Shown here piece by piece: positions 52,168 through 61,842 of a stretch of 64,000 nt of DNA (positions are counted from its first letter, which is position 1; the number at the start of each line of letters is the position of its first letter). Origin of the DNA: Semisulcospira habei (Eukaryota; Mollusca; Gastropoda; Semisulcospiridae); contig BTPG01000005.1 of the NCBI GenBank assembly GCA_036245525.1, positions 116,923,619 through 116,987,618 of the forward strand, read 5' to 3'. The notes beneath the pieces were generated by a model. That model ran no database searches. It was not told the DNA's origin and worked only from the letters and a program-made list of their open reading frames with translations. The position numbers and the translations under genes were made by a program.

Positions 52168-52598
52168 CTCCACAACCGAGTCCTGTCTTGACACAGGTTC
52201 AAGTGGTGTCTAAGGTTAAAAGCCAAGGCAGGGTTGAGGCTGGAAAAAGATTAGCCGAATGGAACAGACAAAAAAAATTACAGCATCAGGCGTTAACAGA
52301 AAAGACTCATGTAACTGACCCACCGTCAACAGCCCCAACCCCAGCACTGGTGTCACTACCAACACCATCACCACCTCAACAAAGTGAGAGACTATCAACT
52401 GAGCCTAAACCTGAAATAACAAATTATATAGTTGCTGGATTGGTTGTCAGATTTGGTTATGTAGGTTACCAATTATATAAGAAATACAAACTAAACACTC
52501 TAACAGTGTCCAAAAAATCAAACACTCCAAAAACAAAAGAAAACATCTCCACATTACCAGCAACGTCAAAACCTTTCAACCCATTTTTCATGCAGTGA
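52149..52598 (+). CDS. Polinton small membrane protein with Pro/Ser/Thr-rich middle
   Basis: 149 codons, intact, ATG at 52149. Residues 24-45 are basic (GRVEAGKRLAEWNRQKK), a motif I associate with small Polinton/adintovirus-type virion proteins from general knowledge only. Residues 55-90 are Pro/Ser/Thr-rich and disordered. Residues about 93-110 are hydrophobic (YIVAGLVVRFGYVGYQL) followed by a basic tail, so a single membrane anchor is likely. A role in the particle (minor virion protein) is a guess from position and shape. Confidence 0.55.
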   Translation: MDETQMTPQPSPVLTQVQVVSKVKSQGRVEAGKRLAEWNRQKKLQHQALTEKTHVTDPPSTAPTPALVSLPTPSPPQQSERLSTEPKPEITNYIVAGLVVRFGYVGYQLYKKYKLNTLTVSKKSNTPKTKENISTLPATSKPFNPFFMQ

Positions 52599-52634
52599 AT
52601 AAATTTATTATTTTAATTTTTGTGGCATAAGAAA

Positions 52635-52865
52635 ATGAGCGTCGCAAAGCACATAATGAACCTTGTCTATCACTCTGCCATAATAAGTGGACTAGCAGTA
52701 TCTTACACTATTCTTGGACTGAGTCTTCTCAAAATGCAATCAGCAGACCTTGGTAGATTAGATTTTGAGGACAGTGCAAAACTAGTAGCAGTTGTAACAG
52801 CATCGATTGCCACAGAAGACTTTCTCGTCAAGCAAGGAATTATTCCAGAAAATGTTTCTATGTAA
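52635..52865 (+). CDS. Small hydrophobic Polinton protein
   Basis: ATG at 52635 (AAAATGAGC context) and stop TAA at 52863; 76 codons, intact. Hydrophobic segment at residues 12-32 (SAIISGLAVSYTILGLSLL) and a second weaker one near 48-58 (LVAVVTASIA). It lies 36 bp after the previous stop and 9 bp before the next ATG, compact spacing like one transcription unit. No confident family. Confidence 0.55.
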   Translation: MSVAKHIMNLVYHSAIISGLAVSYTILGLSLLKMQSADLGRLDFEDSAKLVAVVTASIATEDFLVKQGIIPENVSM

Positions 52866-52874
52866 ATAAAAAGT

Positions 52875-53304
52875 ATGGCAACTTTAGCTGTTATGATTGG
52901 GGGCGCTGTTGTTAATGCAATTGCATTTAGTGGATCAAACTATCTCTTTTCAAAAGTGGGTAGAGAGAAAAGTGCAGAAGAGATGAGGCATCACAATGAG
53001 GTATCTGAAAAACTAGCACAAGCTCAGCAGGATTATGAGAAGCAAAGGATAGAAAAACTTGATTTTATCAATGAAAAACTCAGGCTTGAAGCAAAGAATA
53101 CTTCTTGTTACTGGCGAAGACATGTCCATCCCACAGCTGAAACTTAGCAACTACTATCAACCAAGCCCAGAACAAAGAAATGGAGAAATAATATTTGTTC
53201 TAGTGGGAATGACATTTGTATATTTTACAGGAGTATTCCATACTGCACCAGAAAGGCAGTCAGTCCAAAGCCAAAGGTATCAAAAAAACAGCGATAAAAA
53301 ATGA
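52875..53304 (+). pseudogene. Conserved Polinton coiled-coil/membrane protein, frameshifted
   Basis: The first frame (52875-53147) gives an N-terminal hydrophobic stretch (VMIGGAVVNAIAFSGSNYLF) then a coiled coil (NEVSEKLAQAQQDYEKQRIEK, FINEKLRLEA). In a shifted frame (to 53304) comes LSNYYQPSPEQRNGEIIF followed by a second membrane segment (VLVGMTFVYFTGVF). I recognise this N-to-C order as a protein recurrent in invertebrate Polintons. The change of frame near 53100-53130 breaks it, with some conserved linker missing. A membrane-associated particle or morphogenesis role is only suspected. Confidence 0.65.
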
Positions 53305-53401
53305 AGACATCCATCATGAACATTACAAGCAAGTTTTAGATGGAGAACTAATGCCTGATTATCCAAACAAGTCACTGAGATGAAACAAACATAATCTTGA
53401 A

Positions 53402-53593
53402 ATGATCCATACACATAAGAAGTCACTTGCAGTAGGGGACACAAAACGAGTGTTTCACACTAAGGAAAAGGCTTATGCACCTGGACATTACAGTCTTAAG
53501 TTATCTGAAGAAATAGCCAATGAATTAGTTGATGGACTAATCGATAAATTAGTTGGTGAAATGCGTAACAGTGTCTGGGGGAATAATCTGTGA
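53402..53593 (+). CDS. Unknown small frame in the Polinton
   Basis: 63 codons from ATG to stop. The C-terminal part (LSEEIANELVDGLIDKLVGEM) is a predicted amphipathic helix. Unknown; it could be the tail of a larger decayed gene because sequence upstream (53304-53400, YPNKSLR) also looks coding. Confidence 0.4.
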   Translation: MIHTHKKSLAVGDTKRVFHTKEKAYAPGHYSLKLSEEIANELVDGLIDKLVGEMRNSVWGNNL

Positions 53594-53835
53594 TTCTTCT
53601 CTGACAAATGGCCTCTGGGGCAGGCTCATATTGATAATAAATTGATGCGTTAGCGCCAGGGACTATTTTTTTTAATATTGTGAACAGACATAGACCATAT
53701 TGGATCAGTTGCCCTGTGTCTGACATCATTCTCAGCCTCACCGGGTTGATATAGATATCTTACCTGCTTTGTAAACAAACTTGTGTCTGGAGGTGTTGTT
53801 TTCAGCCCCGTCTCTGGCCCTGATGGTATTGTTTT

Positions 53836-54500
53836 TTATTTAATAGCATCAGCAGGCTTAGGCTGGCCGTCGTTATTCATTGCTTTTATCACAGATGGTA
53901 ATCTCTTAACCCACTCAGTGTTACGTGCATCATGCATGAGTTCCTTAGAATACTGATAGCTGAAAAGTCTCTCCGATAATTGTTTGTTAAAGTTCTCAAC
54001 AATTGCCTGTGATCTATGCACACCCGGTATGCCTCGCTGCACTAGCACGCCTAGCTTTGCAAATAATTGATTAACAGCACCTTTAAATTCACTCCCATCA
54101 TCAACTTGTACAAGCCTAGGGTATTTGAAAGGACCTCGACTATATATCTTTGTTAACGCTGTGGCTACCGCGGTAGCATTCTTGACAGTTATAGCTCAGT
54201 GTCCTTGTACCGTGAAGCTATGTCGACAACAGTTAATGCATACTTGTATCGTTTTTTCCTAATGGTATGGCAGGAACAGAAGATCCATTTTATGGGTGTC
54301 ATTAGGGGTAGTATTTTCAAAATGACGTATTGATATTTTTCTTGGAGCAGGTAAATATATTTACCAAATTGCTTGTTTTTGCAGCCACTGTCTTATTTGC
54401 TTGAGTGTGACATCCCCGCCCACAGTGGCATGTAATTTCTCTATTGCAGTATTCCCTTTTCAGTAGCCAATAGTGGAGTAATATATTTTTGATAATTTAG
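53836..54500 (-). pseudogene. Retroviral-type (rve) integrase of the Polinton, broken
   Basis: The minus strand carries the three catalytic acidic residues: VVDIAS (Asp at 54222-54224), VDDGSEF (Asp near 54100) and AIVENFN (Glu at 53995-53997). C-terminal KKPADAIK-like ending (KPADAIK) precedes the stop at 53836. Upstream, IRQWLQKQ and LPAPRK correspond to the N-terminal region. The frame shifts around 54190 and a TAG/TGA pair occurs near 54190 and 54460. This enzyme would join the linear element to host DNA with a 5-6 bp duplication. It lies directly after PolB on the same strand with no spacer. Confidence 0.82.
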
Positions 54501-56859
54501 CTCTGGCTTTGACTCCAATGTCGGTCATTTCTTCTAGCAATAAAAACATTTTTGACCTCAGTCCAACATACTCAGCTATAGGCACTCCATTCAGTTTGTC
54601 TTTAAACTTCCCAGGCACTTTCTTATTTTGTGTGCTATACAGCGGGTGATCTTTAGGATAATCAGACGTGTCTTACATATGTAGTTCTGTTTTCATGTCT
54701 TCATAAAAGTCTTCAGTAGGTACATCTATGATCATAGAGTCAGTGTCAGTGTATAACAGTTGACAATCTGGATACTTTGGTTTAAAATAATCATAGTAGA
54801 ATTCAAGCATTAATAATTTTGATAACTCAAGAATTGCCATACCAATGAAAACTGGCTTGTCCAGTTTAACAATCTTCTTTTTTTTAAGTGTCACTGCATA
54901 CAATGATGAATGAAACGTTTTATACCCTGTGTATTGCGGCTTGCTTGTAAGCTTAATTGCACCTGATTCAGTCGTAACCAGTCTCACATCTTTTTGGTGA
55001 TGAGGATTTTCTATCGTCTTGCCAAAACAGGCATTGTTCATAAGCTTAAAAAAGTCTTTGTCAAATGCAGTGTTGCCATCTCTTGCACGAAGGGTTGTGT
55101 TTTTCATTATGTAATCTTTCATGAAAGCACACTGATCAAATGTAATACCTCTGTGAACTTTCTTTAGTACTAACCCATGTCTGATGTAAAACTGCAGTAA
55201 GCAATAATGACAAACGTAATTGAATTTGTCATTCAGATCTGGCACAAGTTTAGTGTCTTCTTTTTCCCCGTCATACTCATTTTCTCAACAGCTAAGGGAT
55301 AATCATTGTGGTAATCATGTAGATGGTGTGGGTACTCTAGGTCGACTTCAAAGATCCAACCCTTTGCATCATTTCGGTCATGATTTATAATATAGTTTTG
55401 TTAACTCTGTTATGTCACACTGTGACAAATCAAGCAGACAAAAGTTTTTCAAGGGCAATAACTCACACATCGCAAATCCGTACAAATTGTTAGAGTCAAG
55501 GTACGTAATGAATGACCTTGACCTTGAGGGGTCAAAGCCCTGACCATCCAGATATTTGTTGTGGGCTTTGGCATAGTTGTTTGCGGCTATACTAATGCCT
55601 CCTCTCGATTCACATTCCACCATTTCACCCATCGTGCGATCAGACAACAGATCTATATATATCTTACTGGATTTTAAAAATGCATCCCATGTCATGCCAG
55701 GACTAGTTATATAGCAAGCTGGGTCAAGACCGTAGTGTAACAAACCCATTTTAGATAACTTTCAAATACGTCTGCTAGCAAGCAAACGTCAGCTTTCAAG
55801 TACTGGTCATGGTAGTCACCAATCGTTTCACACCCTAATTTACCCCATGCATCAAGAGCGTGTCAGTATTCATATTCAGAAATACCTTTGCCATTTAAGG
55901 TAGAGTAAAATGCCTCTTTTGGAGGCAGACTCCTTTCCTCAAACACAACCCAGTGATCAATGTACTCGTAGGGGTAGACTACTTGGCTCAAAATATTTAC
56001 TTGTTATTGGAAACTCAGTCAGACCTTCTGCCAGACTAGCAAGCCCTAAAGACAAATGTTGCATTGAATCATAAAACATTAATTTGTTGTCTAGCCTAAA
56101 AGTCAAGTACTTTTCAGTTGTCTGAACAATACAACAAATTTGTTTGTAAGACTCATCCACAGCATGCATAATAATGTGTGAATCATACCCTTTGAGATTG
56201 TGGAAAAAGATTGGTAGTTTGTATGTCTTGGGATCTATTTTTAATAGTAAGTTACAATTGTTATGTGCAGCACCTCTGTAACGCCCAGTTATGTGGTCAT
56301 GATCACAAACTTTATCTCCACCTAGAGATTGTTCACATATCCAACATGTCTCTGCTGTATCAAAATTTACCTTATCCTCTTCTGTCATCATCAAAGGCAT
56401 CTGACACTTTCCCAGATACTTTACCACACTACTATGCAGTTGTCTCATTTCTGTTAACAACAGACATGCTGCATTTTCCCCTCTGTAGATAACAGGCTCT
56501 GTATGCTCACCGTCTGACCTAACAAGAATGTATCCAAAAGAACATACCACTTGTTCACTCAATTTTACTGTCTTTGGTAATGATTCTGGAACAGGACCGT
56601 CATATGGTACAACCAGTGATTCAAAATCAGTGTAACGACGGTATTTTCATGTCGTACTTAATTAAACTGTTACATATAAATGTTTATGGAATGAGTGTGT
56701 GCGTGGGCTTCTGCCAATCTGTATAAAGGTGGGTGTTTTATCTCTGTTTACTAGACTCTTTCATCCACCACACACGCGCTTACAAACAAGGACAAAGGCC
56801 ACACGGTTATCTCTCTTTGCCCTCTGTTTAACTTATTCTCATACACTCATAGCATACAT

Positions 56860-57222
56860 TAAACCACACAATTCACATCATATAAACCAATCTACACCAA
56901 TAACAATTCACATCATATAAACCAAACTACACCAATAACAATTCACATCATATAACTCATTCTACCCCAGACACACCATAGCAAGATAAGGATCGACCAT
57001 GATAGTTCAAGGGTGATGCCAGAATAGCTTGGCGCCCATGGGCGCCAAGCTATTCTGGCATCACCCTTGAACTATCATGGTCGCTCTGTGTCCTGCACTG
57101 CAATGCAGTCTTCAGAGGACAACGGCAAAATTTAAGGAATTCGGTGTTGGGGTAGAATGAGATAAACCAATCTACACCAATAACAATTCACATCATATAA
57201 ACCAATCTGCACAAATAACTTA
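56860..57222. repeat. 35 bp tandem repeat, split by a MITE
   Basis: Units of AATTCACATCATATAAACC-AATCTACACCAATAAC: two and a half units before 56965 and one and a half after 57162. Confidence 0.8.
56961..57165 (+). mobile_element. Family A MITE with ATAA duplication
   Basis: CTCATTCTACCCCAGACAC...TTGGGGTAGAATGAG between ATAA and ATAA. Arms TGATAGTTCAAGGGTGATGCC and GGCATCACCCTTGAACTATCA are perfect, and GATGCC/GGCATC differs from the usual GGTGCC/GGCACC on both arms. The flanking tandem repeat shows what the empty site looked like. Confidence 0.85.
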
Positions 57223-57823
57223 CAAGTGGCATATAGGTTATTCACAACTTCAGCGCTCACACATTCACTCGCTACCGTAGAGGTCGTTGTCTCTCTCGAG
57301 AGAGGTCACTCGACTCCTCTTTATACTAGTGTCGACACAGTCAATATCACATTGACGACTTGACGGAGATTCCCGAACTGAATATTACTATTCAATGACT
57401 ACTCACAGATTTAGAACATTCCTAGGCGTGAAATTAATGGCGCTAGGCTACAATAGCTACACTGACGGAACACTGCATGAGGTCCTGTAGCACGAATCTG
57501 TGGCTTACTTCGCTACCGTTGCTGCTCGTAGCACCAGTGATGGTAGGACGAAGGAGAGATGAAGGCTTGATGTCCGCACCTGGTCACGTACGTGATGCTC
57601 TCAGGACAGCTTCATCGGCCCTACACCAGGGGTGTCCGCTCCGTACCGGCCCCGCTGTACACAACATTTATACACTCATAAATGTTCGCTCTTATACCCA
57701 AAAGTCTGAATGTGTCTTCGACACATTATTATTCTTCAGAGCGCTCTAGATCATTTCCTCTGAAAAATGTCTTCTTTATGCCACCATACTACAGTCACTA
57801 TTGTCATAATTCTTATGACAATT

Positions 57824-57902
57824 CCTATAGCCACTTTAACACAGTGCACACAATTACTATAGCCACTTTAACACAGTGCACATAATTCCTATAGCCACTT
57901 TA
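57824..57902. repeat. ~33 bp tandem repeat, 2.5 units
   Basis: AATTCCTATAGCCACTTTAAC and ACAGTGCACA repeat three times with few changes. Confidence 0.75.
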
Positions 57903-58090
57903 CACACATTTTACGTACCTACACCCAATGGATTATGAGCCAAATATTACAATCACAGCTCACCTCCAATTCGTAACATATTACTGCACATTTCATCATT
58001 AGGTATACCTAAATATATACTGAATTCTATTCCTATTTCAGTCCCACATCTTCACATATGAACAAATACAACATGACATCCTAGTTATAA

Positions 58091-59290
58091 TCTTGGCTTG
58101 ACTTCGCGAACGAAGATTCTATAGGGCTTGCCCACGTCGTCTGCAGGCATTTTCGTGGCTGCGGAGGCCAATCCGGGACAGGCAGGTTCGACCGCAGTGG
58201 CTGCAGGGGAAGGTCTGGTCAGGGTTCTGAGTTACGGCAACTCGGTTTTTTCTCCTGAGCCGTTTGTCCTTAAGGTTAGCTCTGCGAGAGTCCTCAAAGG
58301 AGACGGCTGCCTTGTAGATGGTGGAGCGCCAGGTGTCACGGTCCGCAGCAAGCGAAGACCACTGGCGGTGGTCGATTTGGCAAGCACTAAGTGACTTCTT
58401 GAGACCGTCTTTGTATCTCTTCTTTGGTGCCCCTCTGTCACGGTGTCCAGTAGCAAGCTCGCCGAACAGAGTGATCTTGGGTAGGCGATGATCCTCCATC
58501 CTGGAGACGTGCCCCGCCCAGCGAAGCTGTGTCCGCAGCAACAAAGCCTCGATGCTCATAGTTTCTGCCTGTTCAAGGACCTCGACGTTGGTGACATAGT
58601 CACTCCAGTGAATGCCCAGGATGGTACGCAGGCAGCGCTGGTGAAAGCGTTCGAGGAGTCGTAGTTGGTTGCGGTAGAGGGCCCAGGACTCGGAACCGTA
58701 CAGCAGGGTGGTGAGGACGACAGCTCTGTACACACTGATCTTGGTGCCCGTTTTCAGCTGTTGATTGTGCCACACCTGCTTGAAAAGTCGCCCAAAAGCG
58801 CTGTTCGCTTTTGCCAGCCTGCTGTCAAGCTCCTTGTCCAGCTTGGCATCTGACGTGATGATGCAGCCAAGGTAGGTAAACTGGTGTACTGACTTCAGTT
58901 CAGACTCGCCGATGGTGATGTGGGGAGGGCGATGCTCTACCTTGGGTGCCGGCTGATGTAGTACCTCTGTCTTTTTCAGACTGACCTCGAGTCCAAAGAG
59001 CTGGGCAGCATCTGCAAAGCAGGATGTGATGCGCTGCAAGGCTCTCTCTGTGTGTGCAACAAGGGCAGCGTCATCAGCAAAGAGCAGCTCACGAATCAGT
59101 TGGTCTAGGGTTTTCGTGTGGGCCTGCAGTCGTCTGAGGTTGAACAGGCTGCCATCGAGACGATACCTGATGTACACTGCATCGTCATCGTCGAGGTCTA
59201 CTGTGGCCTGCTTCAACATCATGCTAAAGAAGATGGTGAAGAGGGTTGGTGCCAGCACGCAGCCCTGTTTCACGCCGTTGATAATGGGGA
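58091..59290 (-). mobile_element. 5'-truncated LINE with 13 bp TSD
   Basis: ATCCTAGTTATAA at 58078-58090 is repeated at 59291-59303. The insert is 1,200 bp, minus strand, with its 3' end (CTTCGCGAAGTCAAGCCAAGA) at 58091. A precise, well-kept target duplication indicates a recent insertion. Confidence 0.9.
58119..59273 (-). pseudogene. LINE reverse transcriptase C-terminal half with CCHC/CCHH-type finger
   Basis: A 384-codon open minus-strand frame: KQGCVLAPTLFTIFF at the start, LLFADDAALVAHT (catalytic FADD) near residue 65, LEVSLKKTEVLHQP, FTYLGCIITSD, LLYGSESWALYRNQLRLLERF, CLRTILGIHWSDYVTNVEVL, RWAGHVSRM. It ends with a zinc-finger-like CSHCGRTCLSRIGLRSHENAC. The N-terminal endonuclease and RT fingers are missing by 5' truncation, so it is inert despite the uninterrupted frame. 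This is a retrotransposon clade different from those at 28.3 and 44.3 kb, judged by the C-terminal finger. Confidence 0.85.
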
Positions 59291-60805
59291 ATCCTAGTTA
59301 TAACTACATCACATAATTACATGACTAAACAAGTATTGACATGAGCCATCGCATTTCCTTCAAACATGGCTCTTCTGCACTCTAATAATAATTCATAAAA
59401 CAATACTTTCTTTTTCATCTGAATAGCGTTACAGGTCATTATAAATACCGGTAATAAAAGAATAAATACCTGTATTCAATATACAGCTATCGAATTCTCT
59501 AGCCAGAATTCTTCCTCGGAGCCCTAGCGAAAACGACCGCTCGGCTCGACTGGTATAGCATCTCTAACCGGCAATTATTCCCGATACCACACTGTCACTC
59601 CCACACGTGACACGTGAACATCGCTCACCTACATTACCGCACGTGAACAATGCTTATCTCTACATTATTCGCATGTGTACATTCGGTCCAACTGCTAATG
59701 ACGTCACACCATCGTCCGACCGAACCCTGCACTAAAGGCGTTCGTTACAATCAGCATACACTACAAATGGCAGCTTTTGCTGATTTCCATAGTTCTTAAA
59801 ATATACTTGACTACCAGGATCTGGATACTTAAGTATTGTTTGTATGTCATCAGCTGACCTACAGTGCTGGACATGTTTGTGTGCTACTTCAATAGAAAAA
59901 AAACTTTGTAAACATCTCTTACAAAATTCCTGTTTGCCATTGTGTTTTGATACATGCCAATGAATTAGTCGTGACATACTCCTGATAATTGTGTAGTGAA
60001 AGTTATCTCCATGGCTTATTAATAATAGGTCAACATGCTTATCTTCTGGCTGTCCATAGGTGGGGCAAGTGGTGATGCTCTAATTGGTTGTAACTTGTTA
60101 GGAGAGTCATTATCCCATACATACACATTTACAGATATGCCAGGATTTAGTTCTTCAAACAAGTCTATTTCTTCTATTTTAACAGGGAAATCTATACCAT
60201 TGAAGTTGAGTTCATTTACAAATCTGGTGTAGTTAGATACACGATCAGGTTTTGTTTTTACAAAGTGTAGTTTAGCAAGCACACACTACATAAAACAAAA
60301 ATTATCTTTGTTCTGAATATTGATGACAGCCTTTTTGTTTGCAACCTCAGTTGGCAGTGGCAACCATGATTTGCCTAATATAGGATGATATCTTGACTGC
60401 GTTAGTTGTAGTTCATGTACATACCCTTCATGCCAACCACACCCTTTCATTCTTGCTCTGTTGATTTCTTCATGAAAATCAGGCAACAGTCTTTCTCTAA
60501 ACACGTTCTCTAATTCTCTTTTTGAATTGTCTGTGTGTTGTCTTGTTGATATATACGATACAATCACTTCACCATCTACCTTGTTAAATTCTATTTTAGC
60601 AAAAACCTGAATCTTTACATTTCCTGAATGAAGATTATCTTGTATTACAGAAAAAGAGTTTTCTATTGATTCATAAACATTGTAACTATTGGATATAGGC
60701 AAGTCTGTTGTGTGAAACACATTTAATTTCTTAAATCAGGGCTTGGAGGGCTTTGGGCATTGTCAGTCATTTTTATTTGTCTGACAAAATAATAAATAAA
60801 AAATA

Positions 60806-61165
60806 TTACCGCTGGCTCTGTATGTGTAATACCATTTTATTAACTGTTACACTGGTAAAATACAAATTTATTTCGTATAGTTCTTTCACTATATCATTAC
60901 ACACTGTCTTAAACCAGTCACTGTAATATTTATTAACAGTAAAAGTTTGTGTCTTAAGATTAACAGTTATTTTTTGTATTATTGATGGTCTAAATGGATT
61001 ATTGGCACCCAAAGTTATATTACCTGTCATGTACAGTGTTGCTGGTGTTATAAATAAATTTCTAGGTGTCTCTTCTTTTTTTTTTTTATTAAACTGGTTT
61101 ACATATTGAACATCTTTAAAGTAGTATGTAATATCAATGATTTGACCAATAGGCCAATTTTGCAT
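60806..61165 (-). CDS. Unknown Polinton protein between PolB and ATPase
   Basis: 119 codons, ATG (MQNWPIGQIID) to stop, intact. Beta-rich alternating pattern (TPATLYMTGNITLGANNPF; QKITVNLKTQTFTVNKYYSDW). No confident family; a small capsid-associated or DNA-end protein is possible. It starts 440 bp downstream of the ATPase stop region and ends 85 bp before PolB. Its intactness next to broken genes is notable. Confidence 0.5.
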   Translation of the reverse strand: MQNWPIGQIIDITYYFKDVQYVNQFNKKKKEETPRNLFITPATLYMTGNITLGANNPFRPSIIQKITVNLKTQTFTVNKYYSDWFKTVCNDIVKELYEINLYFTSVTVNKMVLHIQSQR

Positions 61166-61299
61166 GGCTTGTCCGTCTGTTATTTTTTTATGGACAAAAC
61201 AAAAATATAAATTAATTTACTAAACCATACCCTGTGGGCTGATCTGTCTTTAAGATAAGCTTTAGATGCTTAGTTGATTTCAGTTGGGTTTTTTTTTTT

Positions 61300-61830
61300 T
61301 ACAATGTCTCATTCATGTTTATTGGGTATAACATCGTTCTCTCTAAGACAGTCTTCAAAGCTGTCATGATCTTTACATTAAAACAAACAGATAAACTTTA
61401 GTTGCTCTCGAAAATCTTTTAATACAGCATTATATTTTTGAGTGAGAATCCATACACTGACATTTGCATGTCTGCCACTGAAGGCAAGTTCTGCTAATGT
61501 GTTTCTTTTCTTAACAATATCCTTCTCTGCAGAACAGTCATCAACAATGAACAAAGTTGGCTGCCCTTCAAATTGCTTGTAAAAAGATTGTAGACAGTCA
61601 TTTAGTTTTTCTCAGGGTCACCTAAATAAATGTTGTTGTCAGTCCAAATGAATAAACGGTTGTGATAAGCTTTGTTGTGTTTGATAGTAGGACAGAATAT
61701 CACAATGTTTTCAAAATGATGGATGTATCTTGTTTGTAAGAGGTCAAGAACAAATTCAGTTTTCCCACAGCCTGTGGCACCGCAAAACAAACCACAATGA
61801 GGGTCAAGTGTCAGCAAGTTCATTTTGAAA
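61300..61830 (-). pseudogene. Packaging ATPase (FtsK/HerA type), broken
   Basis: Walker A GATGCGKT at about 61758-61781 in the frame starting near 61824 (MNLLTLDPH). A shift near 61605 moves the rest to a second frame with Walker B LFIVDD (about 61537-61554), then LAELAFSGRHANVSVWILTQKYN, the family's arginine/sensor region. A TAA at 61378-61380 interrupts KFICLF*CKDHDSFEDC; the final stop is near 61312. This motor would drive DNA into capsids in Polinton/adenovirus-like systems. Its start overlaps the end of the capsid gene (61843). Confidence 0.85.
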
Positions 61831-61842
61831 CACAATATAATT

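Larger units (their letters stand above)
56631..59749. mobile_element. TG...CA insertion in PolB (solo-LTR-like), 5 bp TSD
   Basis: Ends TGTAACGACGG and CGTTCGTTACA, short inverted repeats of TGTAACG type, with ATCAG at 56626-56630 and again at 59750-59754. TG...CA ends and a 5 bp duplication are the marks of an LTR; a TATAAAG (56719) and AATAAA near 59460 fit the plus strand. No retroviral coding sequence is inside. After subtracting the nested MITE and LINE, about 1.7 kb remains, so a long solo LTR is the best reading; a non-autonomous DNA transposon is the alternative. Confidence 0.75.
54500..60720 (-). pseudogene. Protein-primed type B DNA polymerase (pPolB), split and broken
   Basis: N to C on the minus strand: N-terminal domain (60720-60019), zinc-finger-like CKRC..H..H..C (about 59850-59920), Exo I (split by the insert at 56631-59749), a CWIC..C.H.H zinc site (56330-56350), Exo II HNLKGYDSH (56176-56202), Exo III YLKADVCLL (near 55790), motif A LDSNNLYG (about 55480-55500), motif B KLMNNACFGKT (about 55010-55047), motif C YTDTDS (54736-54753) and the VGLRSKM region (54560). 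Stops at 60286-60288 and 54673-54675 and frameshifts near 59980, 55960, 55745 and 55250 inactivate it. Without the insert it is roughly 1,030 codons; the last segment after VGLRSKM is missing where integrase begins. It would replicate the element from its protein-primed ends. Confidence 0.88.

Noticed and set aside
57477..57749. 90-codon plus-strand frame inside the TG...CA element
   Set aside because: No gag/pol or other family similarity; short and without context.
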